A stretch of 64,000 bases of DNA, taken from contig NZ_NSLB01000004.1 of the NCBI RefSeq assembly GCF_002304225.1, positions 310,001 to 374,000 of the forward strand, read 5' to 3'. The stretch is from Pseudomonas sp. HAR-UPW-AIA-41. Lineage in GTDB: Bacteria; Pseudomonadota; Gammaproteobacteria; Pseudomonadales; Pseudomonadaceae. Both the position numbers and the translations under genes were made by a program. Each line of letters begins with the position of its first letter. Positions within the stretch are counted from its first letter, which is position 1. Shown here piece by piece: positions 39,047 to 48,320 of the stretch. Under the pieces are notes generated by a model, which was not told the DNA's origin, ran no database searches, and was given only the letters and a program-made list of their open reading frames with translations.

Positions 39047-40807
39047 ATGCAGTTTCTCCACGCCGCACCGCGTTTCCTGTTCTTCACCGGCAAGGGCGGA
39101 GTGGGCAAGACCTCGATCGCCTGCGCCAGCGCCCTGACCCTCGCCGCCAGAGGCAAACGTGTGCTGCTGGTGAGCACCGACCCGGCCTCCAATGTCGGCC
39201 AGGTCTTCGGCATCCGCATCGGCAACCAGATCACCCCGGTGCCGGCGGTACCCCGCCTGTCGGCGCTGGAAATCGATCCGCCGGGTGCCGCCCAGGCCTA
39301 CCGCGAACGCATCATCGGCCCGGCGCGCGGCGTGCTGGCCGACGAGGTGGTGCGCAGCATGGAAGAGCAGCTGTCCGGCGCCTGCACCACCGAGATCGCC
39401 GCCTTTGACGAGTTCACGGCCCTGCTGGTGGACTCCGAACTGACCCGCGACTACGACCACATCCTCTTCGACACCGCCCCCACCGGACACACCATCCGCC
39501 TGCTGCAACTGCCGGGAGCGTGGAACGATTTTCTTCAGGCTGGTCAGGGCGATGCCTCCTGTCTCGGGCCGCTGGCCGGGCTGGACAAGCAGCGCGAGCA
39601 GTACGCCGCCGCGGTGGCGGCGCTGGCCGACCCGCAGCGTACCCGCCTGATTCTGGTGGCCCGGGCCCAGGCGGCGACCCTGCGCGAAGTGGCGCGCACC
39701 CACGAGGAGCTGGCCGCCATCGGCCTCGGCCAGCAGCATCTGGTGATCAATGGCGTGCTGCCGGCCACAGAGACCGCAGACGACCCGCTGGCCGCGGCCG
39801 TGCAGCGCCGCGAACAGGCGGCCATCGCCGCCATGCCCGAACCACTGCGTGACTTGCCGTGCGAGCAGATCCCGCTCAAGGCCTTCGATCTGGTCGGTCT
39901 CGACGCCCTGCGCCAGCTGCTCGACAGCACCAGCCCGGGCACGAGCCAGACACTGCCAGCCGAACCGGCGCTGCAGGCTCCTAGTCTGGCCGAGCTGGTC
40001 GACGAGATTGCCGCCAACGGCCATGGACTGGTGATGCTGATGGGCAAGGGCGGCGTGGGCAAAACCACCCTGGCCGCGGCCGTGGCGGTGGAGCTGGCCA
40101 GCCGTGGCCTGCCCGTGCACCTGACCACCACCGACCCGGCAGCCCACCTGAGCGAAACCCTCAACGGTTCGCTGGAGAACCTGCGGGTCAGCCGCATCGA
40201 CCCGCATGCGGCCACCGAGGCCTACCGGGCTCAGGTCATGGCCAGCAAGGGCGCCAAACTGGACGAAGCCGGCCGCGCTCTGCTGGCCGAAGACCTGCGC
40301 TCGCCCTGTACCGAGGAGATCGCCGTGTTCCAGGCCTTCTCCCGCGCCATCCGCGAAGCTGGCCGCCAGTTTGTGGTAATGGACACCGCGCCCACCGGCC
40401 ATACCCTGCTGCTGCTCGATGCCACCGGCGCCTATCACCGCGAGATTGCCCGGCAGATGAGCGACAGCCATCTGCGCTTCAGCACACCGATGATGCAGCT
40501 GCAGGACCCGCAGCAGACCAAGGTACTGCTGGTAACGCTGGCTGAAACCACCCCGGTGCTGGAGGCAGCCGGTCTGCAGAACGACCTGCGCCGCGCCGGC
40601 ATCGAGCCCTGGGCCTGGGTGATCAACAACAGCCTGGCCGCCGCCCGCCCCCGCTCGGCATTGCTGCGCCAGCGCGCGCACAACGAACTGAAGGAAATCC
40701 ACTCGGTGGCCAGCCAGCATGCCCGGCGCTATGCCCTGGTGCCGCTGCTGACCGAAGAGCCGGTGGGGGTCGAACGCCTGCGCGCTCTGAGCCGGTCACA
40801 GGATTAA
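39047..40807 (+). CDS. arsA: ArsA, arsenite-stimulated ATPase with two nucleotide-binding halves
   Basis: The protein has 586 residues and two homologous halves, each with a P-loop (FFTGKGGVGKTSIA and LMGKGGVGKTTLA) and a DTAPTGHT signal. The three metal-site cysteines are present in their expected contexts: SGACTTEIAAFDEF, DASCLGPLAGL and RSPCTEEIAVFQAF. ArsA drives arsenite through the efflux permease. It is 13 bases after acr3. Pairing with Acr3, and no ArsD chaperone gene nearby, differs from the classical arsDAB arrangement. Confidence 0.95.
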   Translation: MQFLHAAPRFLFFTGKGGVGKTSIACASALTLAARGKRVLLVSTDPASNVGQVFGIRIGNQITPVPAVPRLSALEIDPPGAAQAYRERIIGPARGVLADEVVRSMEEQLSGACTTEIAAFDEFTALLVDSELTRDYDHILFDTAPTGHTIRLLQLPGAWNDFLQAGQGDASCLGPLAGLDKQREQYAAAVAALADPQRTRLILVARAQAATLREVARTHEELAAIGLGQQHLVINGVLPATETADDPLAAAVQRREQAAIAAMPEPLRDLPCEQIPLKAFDLVGLDALRQLLDSTSPGTSQTLPAEPALQAPSLAELVDEIAANGHGLVMLMGKGGVGKTTLAAAVAVELASRGLPVHLTTTDPAAHLSETLNGSLENLRVSRIDPHAATEAYRAQVMASKGAKLDEAGRALLAEDLRSPCTEEIAVFQAFSRAIREAGRQFVVMDTAPTGHTLLLLDATGAYHREIARQMSDSHLRFSTPMMQLQDPQQTKVLLVTLAETTPVLEAAGLQNDLRRAGIEPWAWVINNSLAAARPRSALLRQRAHNELKEIHSVASQHARRYALVPLLTEEPVGVERLRALSRSQD

Positions 40808-40883
40808 TACAGCGCCACAGGCAAGGTACACGCGGGCTGCCATACTGCTTGGAAATCATGCTGTCTTTGCCTGCGGATTCGCC

Positions 40884-42428
40884 ATGCTCGTGACTAGCCG
40901 CACCCGCCTGATCCTGATGCTGCCGGCGCTCATGCTCGCCCTCGGCCTGGGCGCCTATCGCTACCACGCGAACCTCAATGGCCTGCGTGCAGACATCGAG
41001 CAGACCTTTCAAGCTCGTCATGAACTGACCCAGAACTACCTGACCCTGCTCAGTGCCCAGGTCGATGCCATGCAGCAACTGCTGCTGCAACGCTACCGCG
41101 ACAATCCCCCAGTATTGCCGGCGCTGCGCGCCCTGCGCCCGCTGGCTGGTGGCCAGCGCTGGGCACTCTCCGGCCGTGAAGATGAACAGGGAGCCAGTGA
41201 ACTGAGCGGCAGCGTTACAGGTCTCGGCCCCCTACCACTCAATAACAACACACACCGAGAGTTAAACGCCGCCCTCGGCCTGGACGCTCTGTTCGCTCCG
41301 ATCCTGAAACACAATCCGCAAATCAGCTGGGTGTACTACACCTCAGCCAGCGATTTCATGTATCTGGCGCCAAAACCATCGCTCGACGAGTTTCACTTCG
41401 AGAGAGCCTTTCTGCTTAAGCCGTTCTGGCAAGACGCCCTCGCCGAACACAACCCACAACGCCGGCAGATCATCTCCAGTCTCTACGAGGATGCCGGCGG
41501 AAAAGACTTGATGATCACCCTCTCAGCACCGATCTATGAACAGAACAGGATGCTCGGCGTGGTGTCCCTGGACCTGGGCATCGAGCTGCTCCGGCGCCTG
41601 ACCAGCAGCGGCGTCACCCACGGCGAAACCCTGCTGGTCGATGAACACGGCAAGATTGTGGTTCGCCAGGGAGCATTCAGTCTTCATGAGCAATACGCCC
41701 TGCCTCCCAGCGCACAAGCCAGCTGGGACAGTTCTGCAGGAGTACATTGGCTGGGCAAGCCGATGCTCGGCGGTCAGCTGTGGCTGCTGCATCACATCAG
41801 TGAAAGCCAGCTGTACTGGCTAGCCGCCCGACAAAGCAGCGCCACCTGGCTGCTGATAGGTCTGGCACTGCTGCTTTATGGCGTGGCCTGGCGTCTTTTC
41901 TTTGCTCTGCGCCGCGTTACACGTCTGATGCAAACCGACCCACTGACCAACACCCTCAACCGTCGAGGCTTTTACGACAAAGCAGCCAGCATTCTGGCTC
42001 TAAACGCTCGCCAGCAGGGCCATGTAGCTCTGCTACTGATGGACATTGACCACTTCAAAGTGGTCAACGACACCTTCGGCCATGCCGTTGGCGATCAGGT
42101 GCTGCGCCAGGCCGCCCAATACATGCTGAAGTCGGCCCGCCCGTTCGACCTTATCTGCCGTTGGGGCGGCGAGGAGTTTGTGGTTCTGATGCTCCTGGAC
42201 GACGCCAGCTCTGCCGCCAACGTGGCCGAACGTATGCGCCAAGAGGCCCAGCGGGCAAGGTTTGCCGAACGCCAGCAGGTAACCCTCAGCGGAGGTCTGG
42301 TGCTGCTAAAAACAGACGAAAGCCTGGATCAGGCAATCCGTCGCGCCGACCAGTTGCTCTATCAGGCCAAAGAAAACGGACGCAATCGCATCGAGCATCA
42401 ACTACCGGCCGCCGAGGCGGCCGGGTAG
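40884..42428 (+). CDS. Membrane diguanylate cyclase with periplasmic Cache-like sensor
   Basis: The protein has 514 residues. A first membrane helix (about 8–26), a periplasmic sensor domain of dCache/PDC type (about 30–310, with ISWVYYTSASDFMYLAP and LSAPIYEQNRMLGVVSLDL) and a second helix (about 318–340) precede a GGDEF domain. The active site is RWGGEEFVVL, and an RPFD inhibitory I-site stands five residues before it. DTFGHAVGDQVLRQAAQ and MDIDHFKVVND are also intact. It should make c-di-GMP from two GTP. It is convergent with speA, 3 bases apart. Confidence 0.93.
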   Translation: MLVTSRTRLILMLPALMLALGLGAYRYHANLNGLRADIEQTFQARHELTQNYLTLLSAQVDAMQQLLLQRYRDNPPVLPALRALRPLAGGQRWALSGREDEQGASELSGSVTGLGPLPLNNNTHRELNAALGLDALFAPILKHNPQISWVYYTSASDFMYLAPKPSLDEFHFERAFLLKPFWQDALAEHNPQRRQIISSLYEDAGGKDLMITLSAPIYEQNRMLGVVSLDLGIELLRRLTSSGVTHGETLLVDEHGKIVVRQGAFSLHEQYALPPSAQASWDSSAGVHWLGKPMLGGQLWLLHHISESQLYWLAARQSSATWLLIGLALLLYGVAWRLFFALRRVTRLMQTDPLTNTLNRRGFYDKAASILALNARQQGHVALLLMDIDHFKVVNDTFGHAVGDQVLRQAAQYMLKSARPFDLICRWGGEEFVVLMLLDDASSAANVAERMRQEAQRARFAERQQVTLSGGLVLLKTDESLDQAIRRADQLLYQAKENGRNRIEHQLPAAEAAG

Positions 42429-42431
42429 GGA

Positions 42432-44342
42432 CTACTCGGCGAGATAGGAGGAGCGGGTCAGTCCCAGTCGCAGGGCATCAATGAACTGCGTACGCTCAGC
42501 CGCCGACAGGTGAGCACGGGCCACCTTGTCGCGGTACAGCGGCATCAGCTCCGCTGCTTCCAGGTGCACGTAGCGCAGCATGTCCTCGATGGTGTCATGG
42601 GTTTCGATACCGCCATGTTCCACACGGCCATCGGCATGCTGATAAACGTTCACCGAATCGGTGTCGCCGAACAGGTTGTGCATGTCGCCGAGGATTTCCT
42701 GGTAGGCGCCGACCAGGAACACACCCAGCAGGTAGTCCTCGCCCTCGCGCACCTCGTGCACCGGCAGGCTGGTCTCGATGCTCTGCTGGTCAACATACTG
42801 CTTGATCTTGCCGTCGGAGTCGCAGGTCAGGTCCTGCAGCACAGCTCGGCGCTGCGGCTCCTCCTCCAGGCGCTGCAGCGGCAGGATCGGCAGGATCTGG
42901 CCGATAGCCCAGGTGTCCGGCAGGCTCTGGAACACCGAGAAGTTGCAGATGTACTTGTCGGCCAGCTTGTCGTTCAACTCATCCAGAACCTGACGGTGCG
43001 AGCGCTGGCTGGCGCGCAGCTGCTCGTGCAGCTTGCGGCAAAGGGCGAAGTAGCACTGCTCGGCCAGGGCTTTCTGCGCGAGGTCCAGCTTGCCGGCCGA
43101 GTACTGCGCGGCGGCTTCCTCGATGAAGTGGGTGGCGCGCCAGTAGATCTCGGCGACCATCTCCGGGTCGGTATCGCCCAGCAGTTCGATCAGGTGCTGC
43201 AGAACCTCGGGTTGCTCGGTGGCCGAGTCGATCTTCGGCGCCTGGTCGTTGTGCCGCTCCACATCGGTCACCTGCATCACCAGCACCGCGTGGTGCGCGG
43301 TCATGGCCCGGCCGCTCTCGGAGAAGATGTGCGGGTGCGGCAGGGACTGGCGGTCGCAGAACTCCTTGAGCATGTCGACCACGGTGGAGGCGTAATCCTC
43401 CATGTCGTAGTTGATCGAGCTGGCGTTGCGCGAATGGGTGCCGTCGTAGTCCACGCCCAGGCCGCCACCGACATCGACGTGATCGACCGGCAGGCCCAGC
43501 GCGCGCAGCTCGCCGTAGTAGCGGATGGCCTCGCGGAAACCCTTGCGGTAGTCGGCGATGTTGGCGATCTGCGAGCCCATGTGAAAATGCAGCAAGCGGA
43601 TGCCCTGCTCCAGCCCGGCGTCCTTGAAGCGCTGCACCACGGCGAGGATCTGCGCGGCAGAGAGGCCAAACTTGGACTTCTCGCCACCGGTATCGGCCCA
43701 CTTGCTGGAAGCCAGCGAGGACAGACGCACACGCAGACCGACCTGCGGTAGCACCTTGAGTGCGGCCGCCTCCTCGATCACCAGACGTACCTCGGACTCC
43801 TTCTCGATCACGATGAATACGTTGTGACCGAGCTTCTGCCCCATCAGCGCCAGGCGGATGAACTCGCGGTCCTTGTAGCCGTTGCAGACGATGGTGCCGC
43901 CGCGCGGGGCCAGCGCCAGCACGGCCATCAGCTCTGGCTTGGAGCCAGCCTCCAGACCGATGGAAACGTTCTGCGTGGCGATGATGTTCTCCACCACCGC
44001 CTCCTGCTGATTGACCTTGATCGGATACAGCGCGGTGTAACGATTCTGATAACCCAGCCGTTCGATACTCGCGTCGAAGGCGCCGGTAAGCTGACGCACA
44101 CGGTCCTGCAGAATATCCGGGAAACGCAGCAGCAATGGCAGCGACAGACCACTCTGACGCAGCTCACCAACCAGCTCGGCGAGATCAATGGCGCCCTTAG
44201 CCGCGCGATTGGGCTTGACCTCCACATGCCCGGCTTCGTTGATAGCGAAATAGCCGGCACCCCAATGGCGAATGCCATACACACTGCGGCTATCGGCAAC
44301 GGTCCACTGGCTGCCATCGTTTTTGCGGGTGCGACGGGACAT
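42432..44342 (-). CDS. speA: SpeA, biosynthetic arginine decarboxylase
   Basis: The protein has 636 residues, matching the bacterial PLP-dependent biosynthetic enzyme. The PLP lysine is in [35 protein letters not shown] and [12 protein letters not shown] are family blocks. It converts arginine to agmatine, the entry to putrescine and spermidine. The start at 44342 ([10 protein letters not shown]) is preferred over one 10 codons upstream. It is followed upstream by a SUI1-type gene, an order I recall for P. aeruginosa (PA4839–PA4840). Confidence 0.96.
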   Translation of the reverse strand: MSRRTRKNDGSQWTVADSRSVYGIRHWGAGYFAINEAGHVEVKPNRAAKGAIDLAELVGELRQSGLSLPLLLRFPDILQDRVRQLTGAFDASIERLGYQNRYTALYPIKVNQQEAVVENIIATQNVSIGLEAGSKPELMAVLALAPRGGTIVCNGYKDREFIRLALMGQKLGHNVFIVIEKESEVRLVIEEAAALKVLPQVGLRVRLSSLASSKWADTGGEKSKFGLSAAQILAVVQRFKDAGLEQGIRLLHFHMGSQIANIADYRKGFREAIRYYGELRALGLPVDHVDVGGGLGVDYDGTHSRNASSINYDMEDYASTVVDMLKEFCDRQSLPHPHIFSESGRAMTAHHAVLVMQVTDVERHNDQAPKIDSATEQPEVLQHLIELLGDTDPEMVAEIYWRATHFIEEAAAQYSAGKLDLAQKALAEQCYFALCRKLHEQLRASQRSHRQVLDELNDKLADKYICNFSVFQSLPDTWAIGQILPILPLQRLEEEPQRRAVLQDLTCDSDGKIKQYVDQQSIETSLPVHEVREGEDYLLGVFLVGAYQEILGDMHNLFGDTDSVNVYQHADGRVEHGGIETHDTIEDMLRYVHLEAAELMPLYRDKVARAHLSAAERTQFIDALRLGLTRSSYLAE

Positions 44343-44453
44343 GGCGTGCTCCTTGTCGGGCGGGCTGCCCACGGCAGCCCTCAGAATGAAAAGTAAAGAT
44401 GACAGGCGTCACCGCGTCGGCTTCAGCCTTCACGGAAACGCACGAAAACAGAT

Positions 44454-44825
44454 TCAGCCGCCGGACTTCTTGGCTTTAAAGCCGCGCTTGGCGAGTTCTT
44501 CGAGCAGCAGGTCGACCATGTCGCCCTGGATCTCGATGACCCCGTCCTTGAGCCCGCCGCCACAGCCGCAGCGCTTCTTCAGCGCGCTGGCCAGCTCCTT
44601 CAGCTCGGTTTCGGGCAGGGGCACGCCGGTGATGGTGGTGACGGTCTTGCCGCCGCGGCCTTTGGTTTCGCGGCGCACGCGGGCGATGCCATCGCCCTGG
44701 GGAATGACAGTCTGTTTGCAGATGCAGGCATCCACCGGCTGGTTGCAGTCCGGGCAATGCCGGCCGCCATCGGTGGAATAGACGAGGCCGCCCAATGCGG
44801 CAAATGACGCAGCTTTCTTGACCAC
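44454..44825 (-). CDS. yciH: YciH/SUI1-family translation initiation-like factor
   Basis: The protein has 123 residues. The C-terminal SUI1 domain has TTITGVPL, LKKRCGCGGGLKDGVIEIQGDMVDLL. The N-terminal part has Cys pairs in HCPDCNQPVDACIC, a likely zinc knuckle that the E. coli YciH I remember does not have. Such proteins are eIF1-like and influence start-codon choice. It lies about 110 bases upstream of speA on the same strand. Confidence 0.9.
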   Translation of the reverse strand: MVKKAASFAALGGLVYSTDGGRHCPDCNQPVDACICKQTVIPQGDGIARVRRETKGRGGKTVTTITGVPLPETELKELASALKKRCGCGGGLKDGVIEIQGDMVDLLLEELAKRGFKAKKSGG

Positions 44826-45170
44826 CGGGCTGTCCTCTTGGGTTGGTCAGGATAGCGACTGACTGAGGCAATCCTCAGCCGCGAAGCCCCACTCTGGCAG
44901 GGGCAGCGCTGCCGGCACGCCAAGCGGGCCGGGACCGTTGCGGGCAACGGGCGGGGCGCAGTGTAACGGCATGCCGGGCGCTTGCTAAGAGCGTTTTTGC
45001 GTCATTGTGCTGCTAGATTCGCGACCTGTGCAAAATCGCCAACGCCGCGTACGGCAAGGCTTTACAGGCTGTCGACCGGTGCCGGCCGAGCCCAGCGGGA
45101 CCATGGTCGCATCGCCCGCCAGCAGCACCTCGGATATGCTCAGAACCATTGCGACTACAAGGTCACCCCC
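44826..45170. other. 345-base gap between SUI1 gene and sensor kinase
   Basis: This is the divergent upstream region of two genes. The frame of the downstream kinase stays open to 44982, but I take this part as non-coding because it is rich in Arg/Cys/Thr codons and the signal peptide starts at 45171. Promoters for both genes must lie here; I see no clear operator, RNA or repeat. Confidence 0.6.
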
Positions 45171-47558
45171 GTGCTGCTGCGCCTAGTCACCCTTTTGCTC
45201 TGCCTGCTGGCGCTTCCGGCATGGGCCGACGCGCCCGCGCCGCTGACGCTGACAACGGCCCAGCGCCTCTGGCTGGAAGCCCACGGACCGCTGCGCGTTG
45301 GCATCGTCTTGCAATCACCCTACGCCCAGTTCGACCGCCGGCAGCAGCGCCTGTCCGGCGCCAACGTGGAGCTGATGGAGTGGCTGGGCCAGGCTCTGGG
45401 CGTCAGCTGGCAGTGGCAGCACTATGCCAGCCAGGACGAACTACAGGCCGCGCTCAAGGCCGGCGCCATCGACCTGGCCCCCGGCCTGCTGCAGACGCCG
45501 GCCGGCCTGCGCCTGTGGCAGTACTCCGACCCGTACCTGCGCGTACCGCATCTGGTGGTCGGCGAGCGCCGCCAGGCCGGCACCGTGGAGCTGGATGCGC
45601 TGGAGGCCGGCAGCCCGGTTAGCGTGGCCAGCGGCAGCCCGGTGCTGGCCTACCTGCGCAGCAATTTCAGCAACCTCGACCTGCGGCCCAGCGCGGATGA
45701 ACAAGCCGCCTTGCAGCAGGTCATCAACCAGACCAGCGAGTTTGCGGTGGCCGATGAGGCTCAGCTCAGCCGGCTGTCGCGCCTGCAGGAATTCAGCGAA
45801 CTGGCGGTGGTCGGCGATATCGGCTTTCCCCTGCTCCTGCGCGTGGCCAGCCGCCGCGACCAGCCGGAGCTGGCCGAGCTGATCGACACGGCGCTGCGCA
45901 GCCTGCCGCCCCGTCAGCTCAACCAGCTGCACGACCGCTGGCTGCGGATTCAGTATCCGCGCCTGAGCGAGTCGCCGGGCCTGTGGCAGAACATCAGCCT
46001 GGTGTTGCTGGCGCTGCTGCTGGCCTGTGCAGCGATCCTCACCTGGCTGCTGCGCCAGCGCAGCGCGCTGGAAAAACGCCTGCTCGATGCCCGCCTGCAA
46101 CTCAGCCAGCAGCAGGCGGCGGAAGAGGCCCTCAGGCGCGCCCAGTTCGCCATCGACCAGAGCACCGTGGGCATTCTCTGGGTCAACTGGGACAGCCGCG
46201 TGCGCTATGCCAACGCGGCCGCCGAACAGATGCTCGGCTATCCGGCCGGCGCGGTGGTCGACCGGCCGCTGGCCGACTTCGAGCCCGGCCTGCACATGGA
46301 CCGCTGGCTCGGCCTGTGGCGCCGGGCACGCCAGCCGGAGGAAGGCGCGCTGAGCTTCGAAACCCAGTGCGTGCGCGCCGACGGCAGCCTGCTGCCGGTG
46401 GATGTGTCGATCAGTTTCCTGCGCTTCGGCGAGAGCGAATACCTGCTGGTATTCCTCAGCGACGTCACCGAACGGCGCCGAGCCCATGCCGCACTGGAGG
46501 AGAGCGAAGCACGCCTGAAGGGCATCGCCGGCAACGTGCCCGGTCTGGTCTTCCGTCTGGAACGGGCGGCGCCGGGCGCCCCGGTGCTGTTCGCCTACAT
46601 GAGCGAAGCCAGTCAGGGTCTGCTGGGCTATTCCGCCGAATTCCTCTCCCATGCCGACCGCGGCATCCGCAGCCTGGCCCACCCGGACGACCAGGCCGAC
46701 TACCGCGCCATTCAGGATGCCGCGCTGGCCGCCGACCGCGACTGGCAGTGGCAGGGCCGCCTGCTGACCCAAAGCGGCGAACAGCGCTGGGTCGACATCA
46801 AGGCCACCGCCCGGCGCTTCGAGGACGGCCGCGTGGTGTGGGACGGCATCGTCTGGGACATCAGCGCCAACAAGGCCATCGAGCTGGCCCTGGGCGAATC
46901 CCGCGCCCAGCTGCGCGAGCTGTCGGCGCATCTGGAGAGCGTGCGCGAGGAAGAAAAGGCACGCATCGCCCGCGAGGTCCACGACGAGCTGGGCCAGGTG
47001 CTCACCGTACTGAAACTGGAAACCTCGATGTGCGAACTGGCCTACGCCCACCTCGACCCCGGCCTGCAGGCACGCCTGGACAGCATGAAGAAACTTATCG
47101 CCAGTCTGTTCCAGCTGGTACGCGACGTGGCCACCGCCCTGCGCCCGCCGATCCTCGATGCCGGCATCGCCTCGGCCATCGAATGGCAGGCGCGGCGCTT
47201 CGAGGCGCGCAGCCAGATCCCCTGTCTGGTGGAAGTGCCCGAGCAGTTGCCGGCCCTGTCGGACGCCAAGGCCATCGGCCTGTTCCGCGTGCTGCAGGAA
47301 GCGCTGACCAATATTCTGCGCCACGCTCAGGCCCACAGCGTGGAGATCAGCCTGCGCGTGCAGGGCCAGCAGCTGTGTCTGCGCGTCAGCGATGACGGCC
47401 GCGGTTTCGACCCGGCTGCGGTGCACGGCTCCTTTGGTCTGGTCGGCATGCGCGAGCGCGTGCTGATGCTCGGCGGCACGCTAAGCCTCGACAGCCACCC
47501 CGGTGCAGGCACTACCCTGTGTGTCTATGTGGCCCTGGATGAGGAGACAGAAGAGTGA
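45171..47558 (+). CDS. Hybrid-sensing histidine kinase: periplasmic binding domain, PAS repeats, NarX-type kinase
   Basis: The protein has 795 residues from GTG 45171. A signal peptide (LLRLVTLLLCLLALPAWA) is followed by an SBP_bac_3 solute-binding domain (about 35–255), a membrane helix near 275, two PAS/PAC domains (about 325–440 and 450–565) and a HisKA_3 domain with the H-box AREVHDELGQVL. A HATPase with DDGRGFDP and GLVGMRERV ends it. An amine or amino acid ligand is possible from the binding-domain type. The downstream regulator gene overlaps by 4 bases. The alternative start at 44982 lacks a signal peptide at its end. Confidence 0.85.
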   Translation: MLLRLVTLLLCLLALPAWADAPAPLTLTTAQRLWLEAHGPLRVGIVLQSPYAQFDRRQQRLSGANVELMEWLGQALGVSWQWQHYASQDELQAALKAGAIDLAPGLLQTPAGLRLWQYSDPYLRVPHLVVGERRQAGTVELDALEAGSPVSVASGSPVLAYLRSNFSNLDLRPSADEQAALQQVINQTSEFAVADEAQLSRLSRLQEFSELAVVGDIGFPLLLRVASRRDQPELAELIDTALRSLPPRQLNQLHDRWLRIQYPRLSESPGLWQNISLVLLALLLACAAILTWLLRQRSALEKRLLDARLQLSQQQAAEEALRRAQFAIDQSTVGILWVNWDSRVRYANAAAEQMLGYPAGAVVDRPLADFEPGLHMDRWLGLWRRARQPEEGALSFETQCVRADGSLLPVDVSISFLRFGESEYLLVFLSDVTERRRAHAALEESEARLKGIAGNVPGLVFRLERAAPGAPVLFAYMSEASQGLLGYSAEFLSHADRGIRSLAHPDDQADYRAIQDAALAADRDWQWQGRLLTQSGEQRWVDIKATARRFEDGRVVWDGIVWDISANKAIELALGESRAQLRELSAHLESVREEEKARIAREVHDELGQVLTVLKLETSMCELAYAHLDPGLQARLDSMKKLIASLFQLVRDVATALRPPILDAGIASAIEWQARRFEARSQIPCLVEVPEQLPALSDAKAIGLFRVLQEALTNILRHAQAHSVEISLRVQGQQLCLRVSDDGRGFDPAAVHGSFGLVGMRERVLMLGGTLSLDSHPGAGTTLCVYVALDEETEE

Positions 47559-48184
47559 TTCGAGTGCTGGTGGCCGAAGACCACACAATTGTCCGCGAGG
47601 GCATCAAGCAACTGATCGGCATGGCCAGAGACATGCTGGTGGTGGGTGAAGCCGGTAACGGCGAACAGCTGATGGACGTGCTGCGCCAAACGCCCTGCGA
47701 CGTGGTGCTGCTGGATATTTCCATGCCCGGCGTGAATGGCCTGGAAGCCATCCCGCGTATCCGCGCCCTGCTTCAGCCACCGGCGATGCTGATGCTGTCG
47801 ATGCACGACGAGGCGCAGATGGCCGCCCGCGCGCTGAAGGTCGGCGCCGCCGGCTACGCCACCAAGGACAGCGACCCGGCACTGCTGCTCACCGCCATCC
47901 GCAAGGTCGCCAGCGGCGGCCGCTACATCGACCCGGAGCTGGCCGACCGCATGGTCTTCGAGGTCGGTCTGACCGATTCGCGGCCGCCCCACGCCCTGCT
48001 CTCCGAGCGCGAGTTTTCCGTGTTCGAGCGTCTGGTGCAGGGCGAGGGCGTCAACGAGATCGCCCAGCATCTGGCCATCAGCAGCAAGACCGTGAGCACG
48101 CACAAGGCACGCCTGATGGAAAAGATGGGCGCTCACTCGGTGGCCGAACTGGTCAAGTACGCCATGGAACACAAGCTGGTCTGA
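47555..48184 (+). CDS. NarL/LuxR-family response regulator
   Basis: The protein has 209 residues from GTG 47555. The receiver domain has LVAEDHTIVREG, acceptor Asp in VVLLDISMPGVNG (about Asp54) and the Lys in GYATKDSD. The C-terminal GerE helix-turn-helix has LSEREFSVFERLVQGEGVNEIAQHLAISSKTVSTHKARL. It overlaps the kinase stop, so it is the cognate partner. A perfect palindrome lies 9 bases beyond its stop, in front of the ABC importer. Confidence 0.92.
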   Translation: MIRVLVAEDHTIVREGIKQLIGMARDMLVVGEAGNGEQLMDVLRQTPCDVVLLDISMPGVNGLEAIPRIRALLQPPAMLMLSMHDEAQMAARALKVGAAGYATKDSDPALLLTAIRKVASGGRYIDPELADRMVFEVGLTDSRPPHALLSEREFSVFERLVQGEGVNEIAQHLAISSKTVSTHKARLMEKMGAHSVAELVKYAMEHKLV

Positions 48185-48192
48185 CCGACATC

Positions 48193-48212
48193 TTGTAGGG
48201 CAATCCCTACAA
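48193..48212. promoter_or_regulatory. Palindrome TTGTAGGG-CAAT-CCCTACAA
   Basis: A perfect 8-base inverted repeat with a 4-base spacer lies between the response regulator and the ABC operon, followed by AAAA. NarL/LuxR-type regulators commonly bind such palindromes, so it may be the site of the regulator just upstream. A terminator for the regulator gene is less likely because no T-run follows. Confidence 0.5.
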
Positions 48213-48320
48213 AAAATCGGCCTGCCGCCCTACCGCAAGTTGTCCGCACGCCCGATGTGTTGAACGCCCCCGCGCACCTAATCTTTGCTCATCGGCAAGA
48301 CAAAAACAAAAGGTGCGGTG

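Noticed and set aside
45441..47426. 661-codon open frame opposite the sensor kinase
   Set aside because: Shadow of the kinase, whose motifs are all in the plus frame.
47555..48184. Response regulator as ErdR or AgmR
   Set aside because: The receiver and linker sequence do not resemble ErdR as I remember it; the general name is safer.
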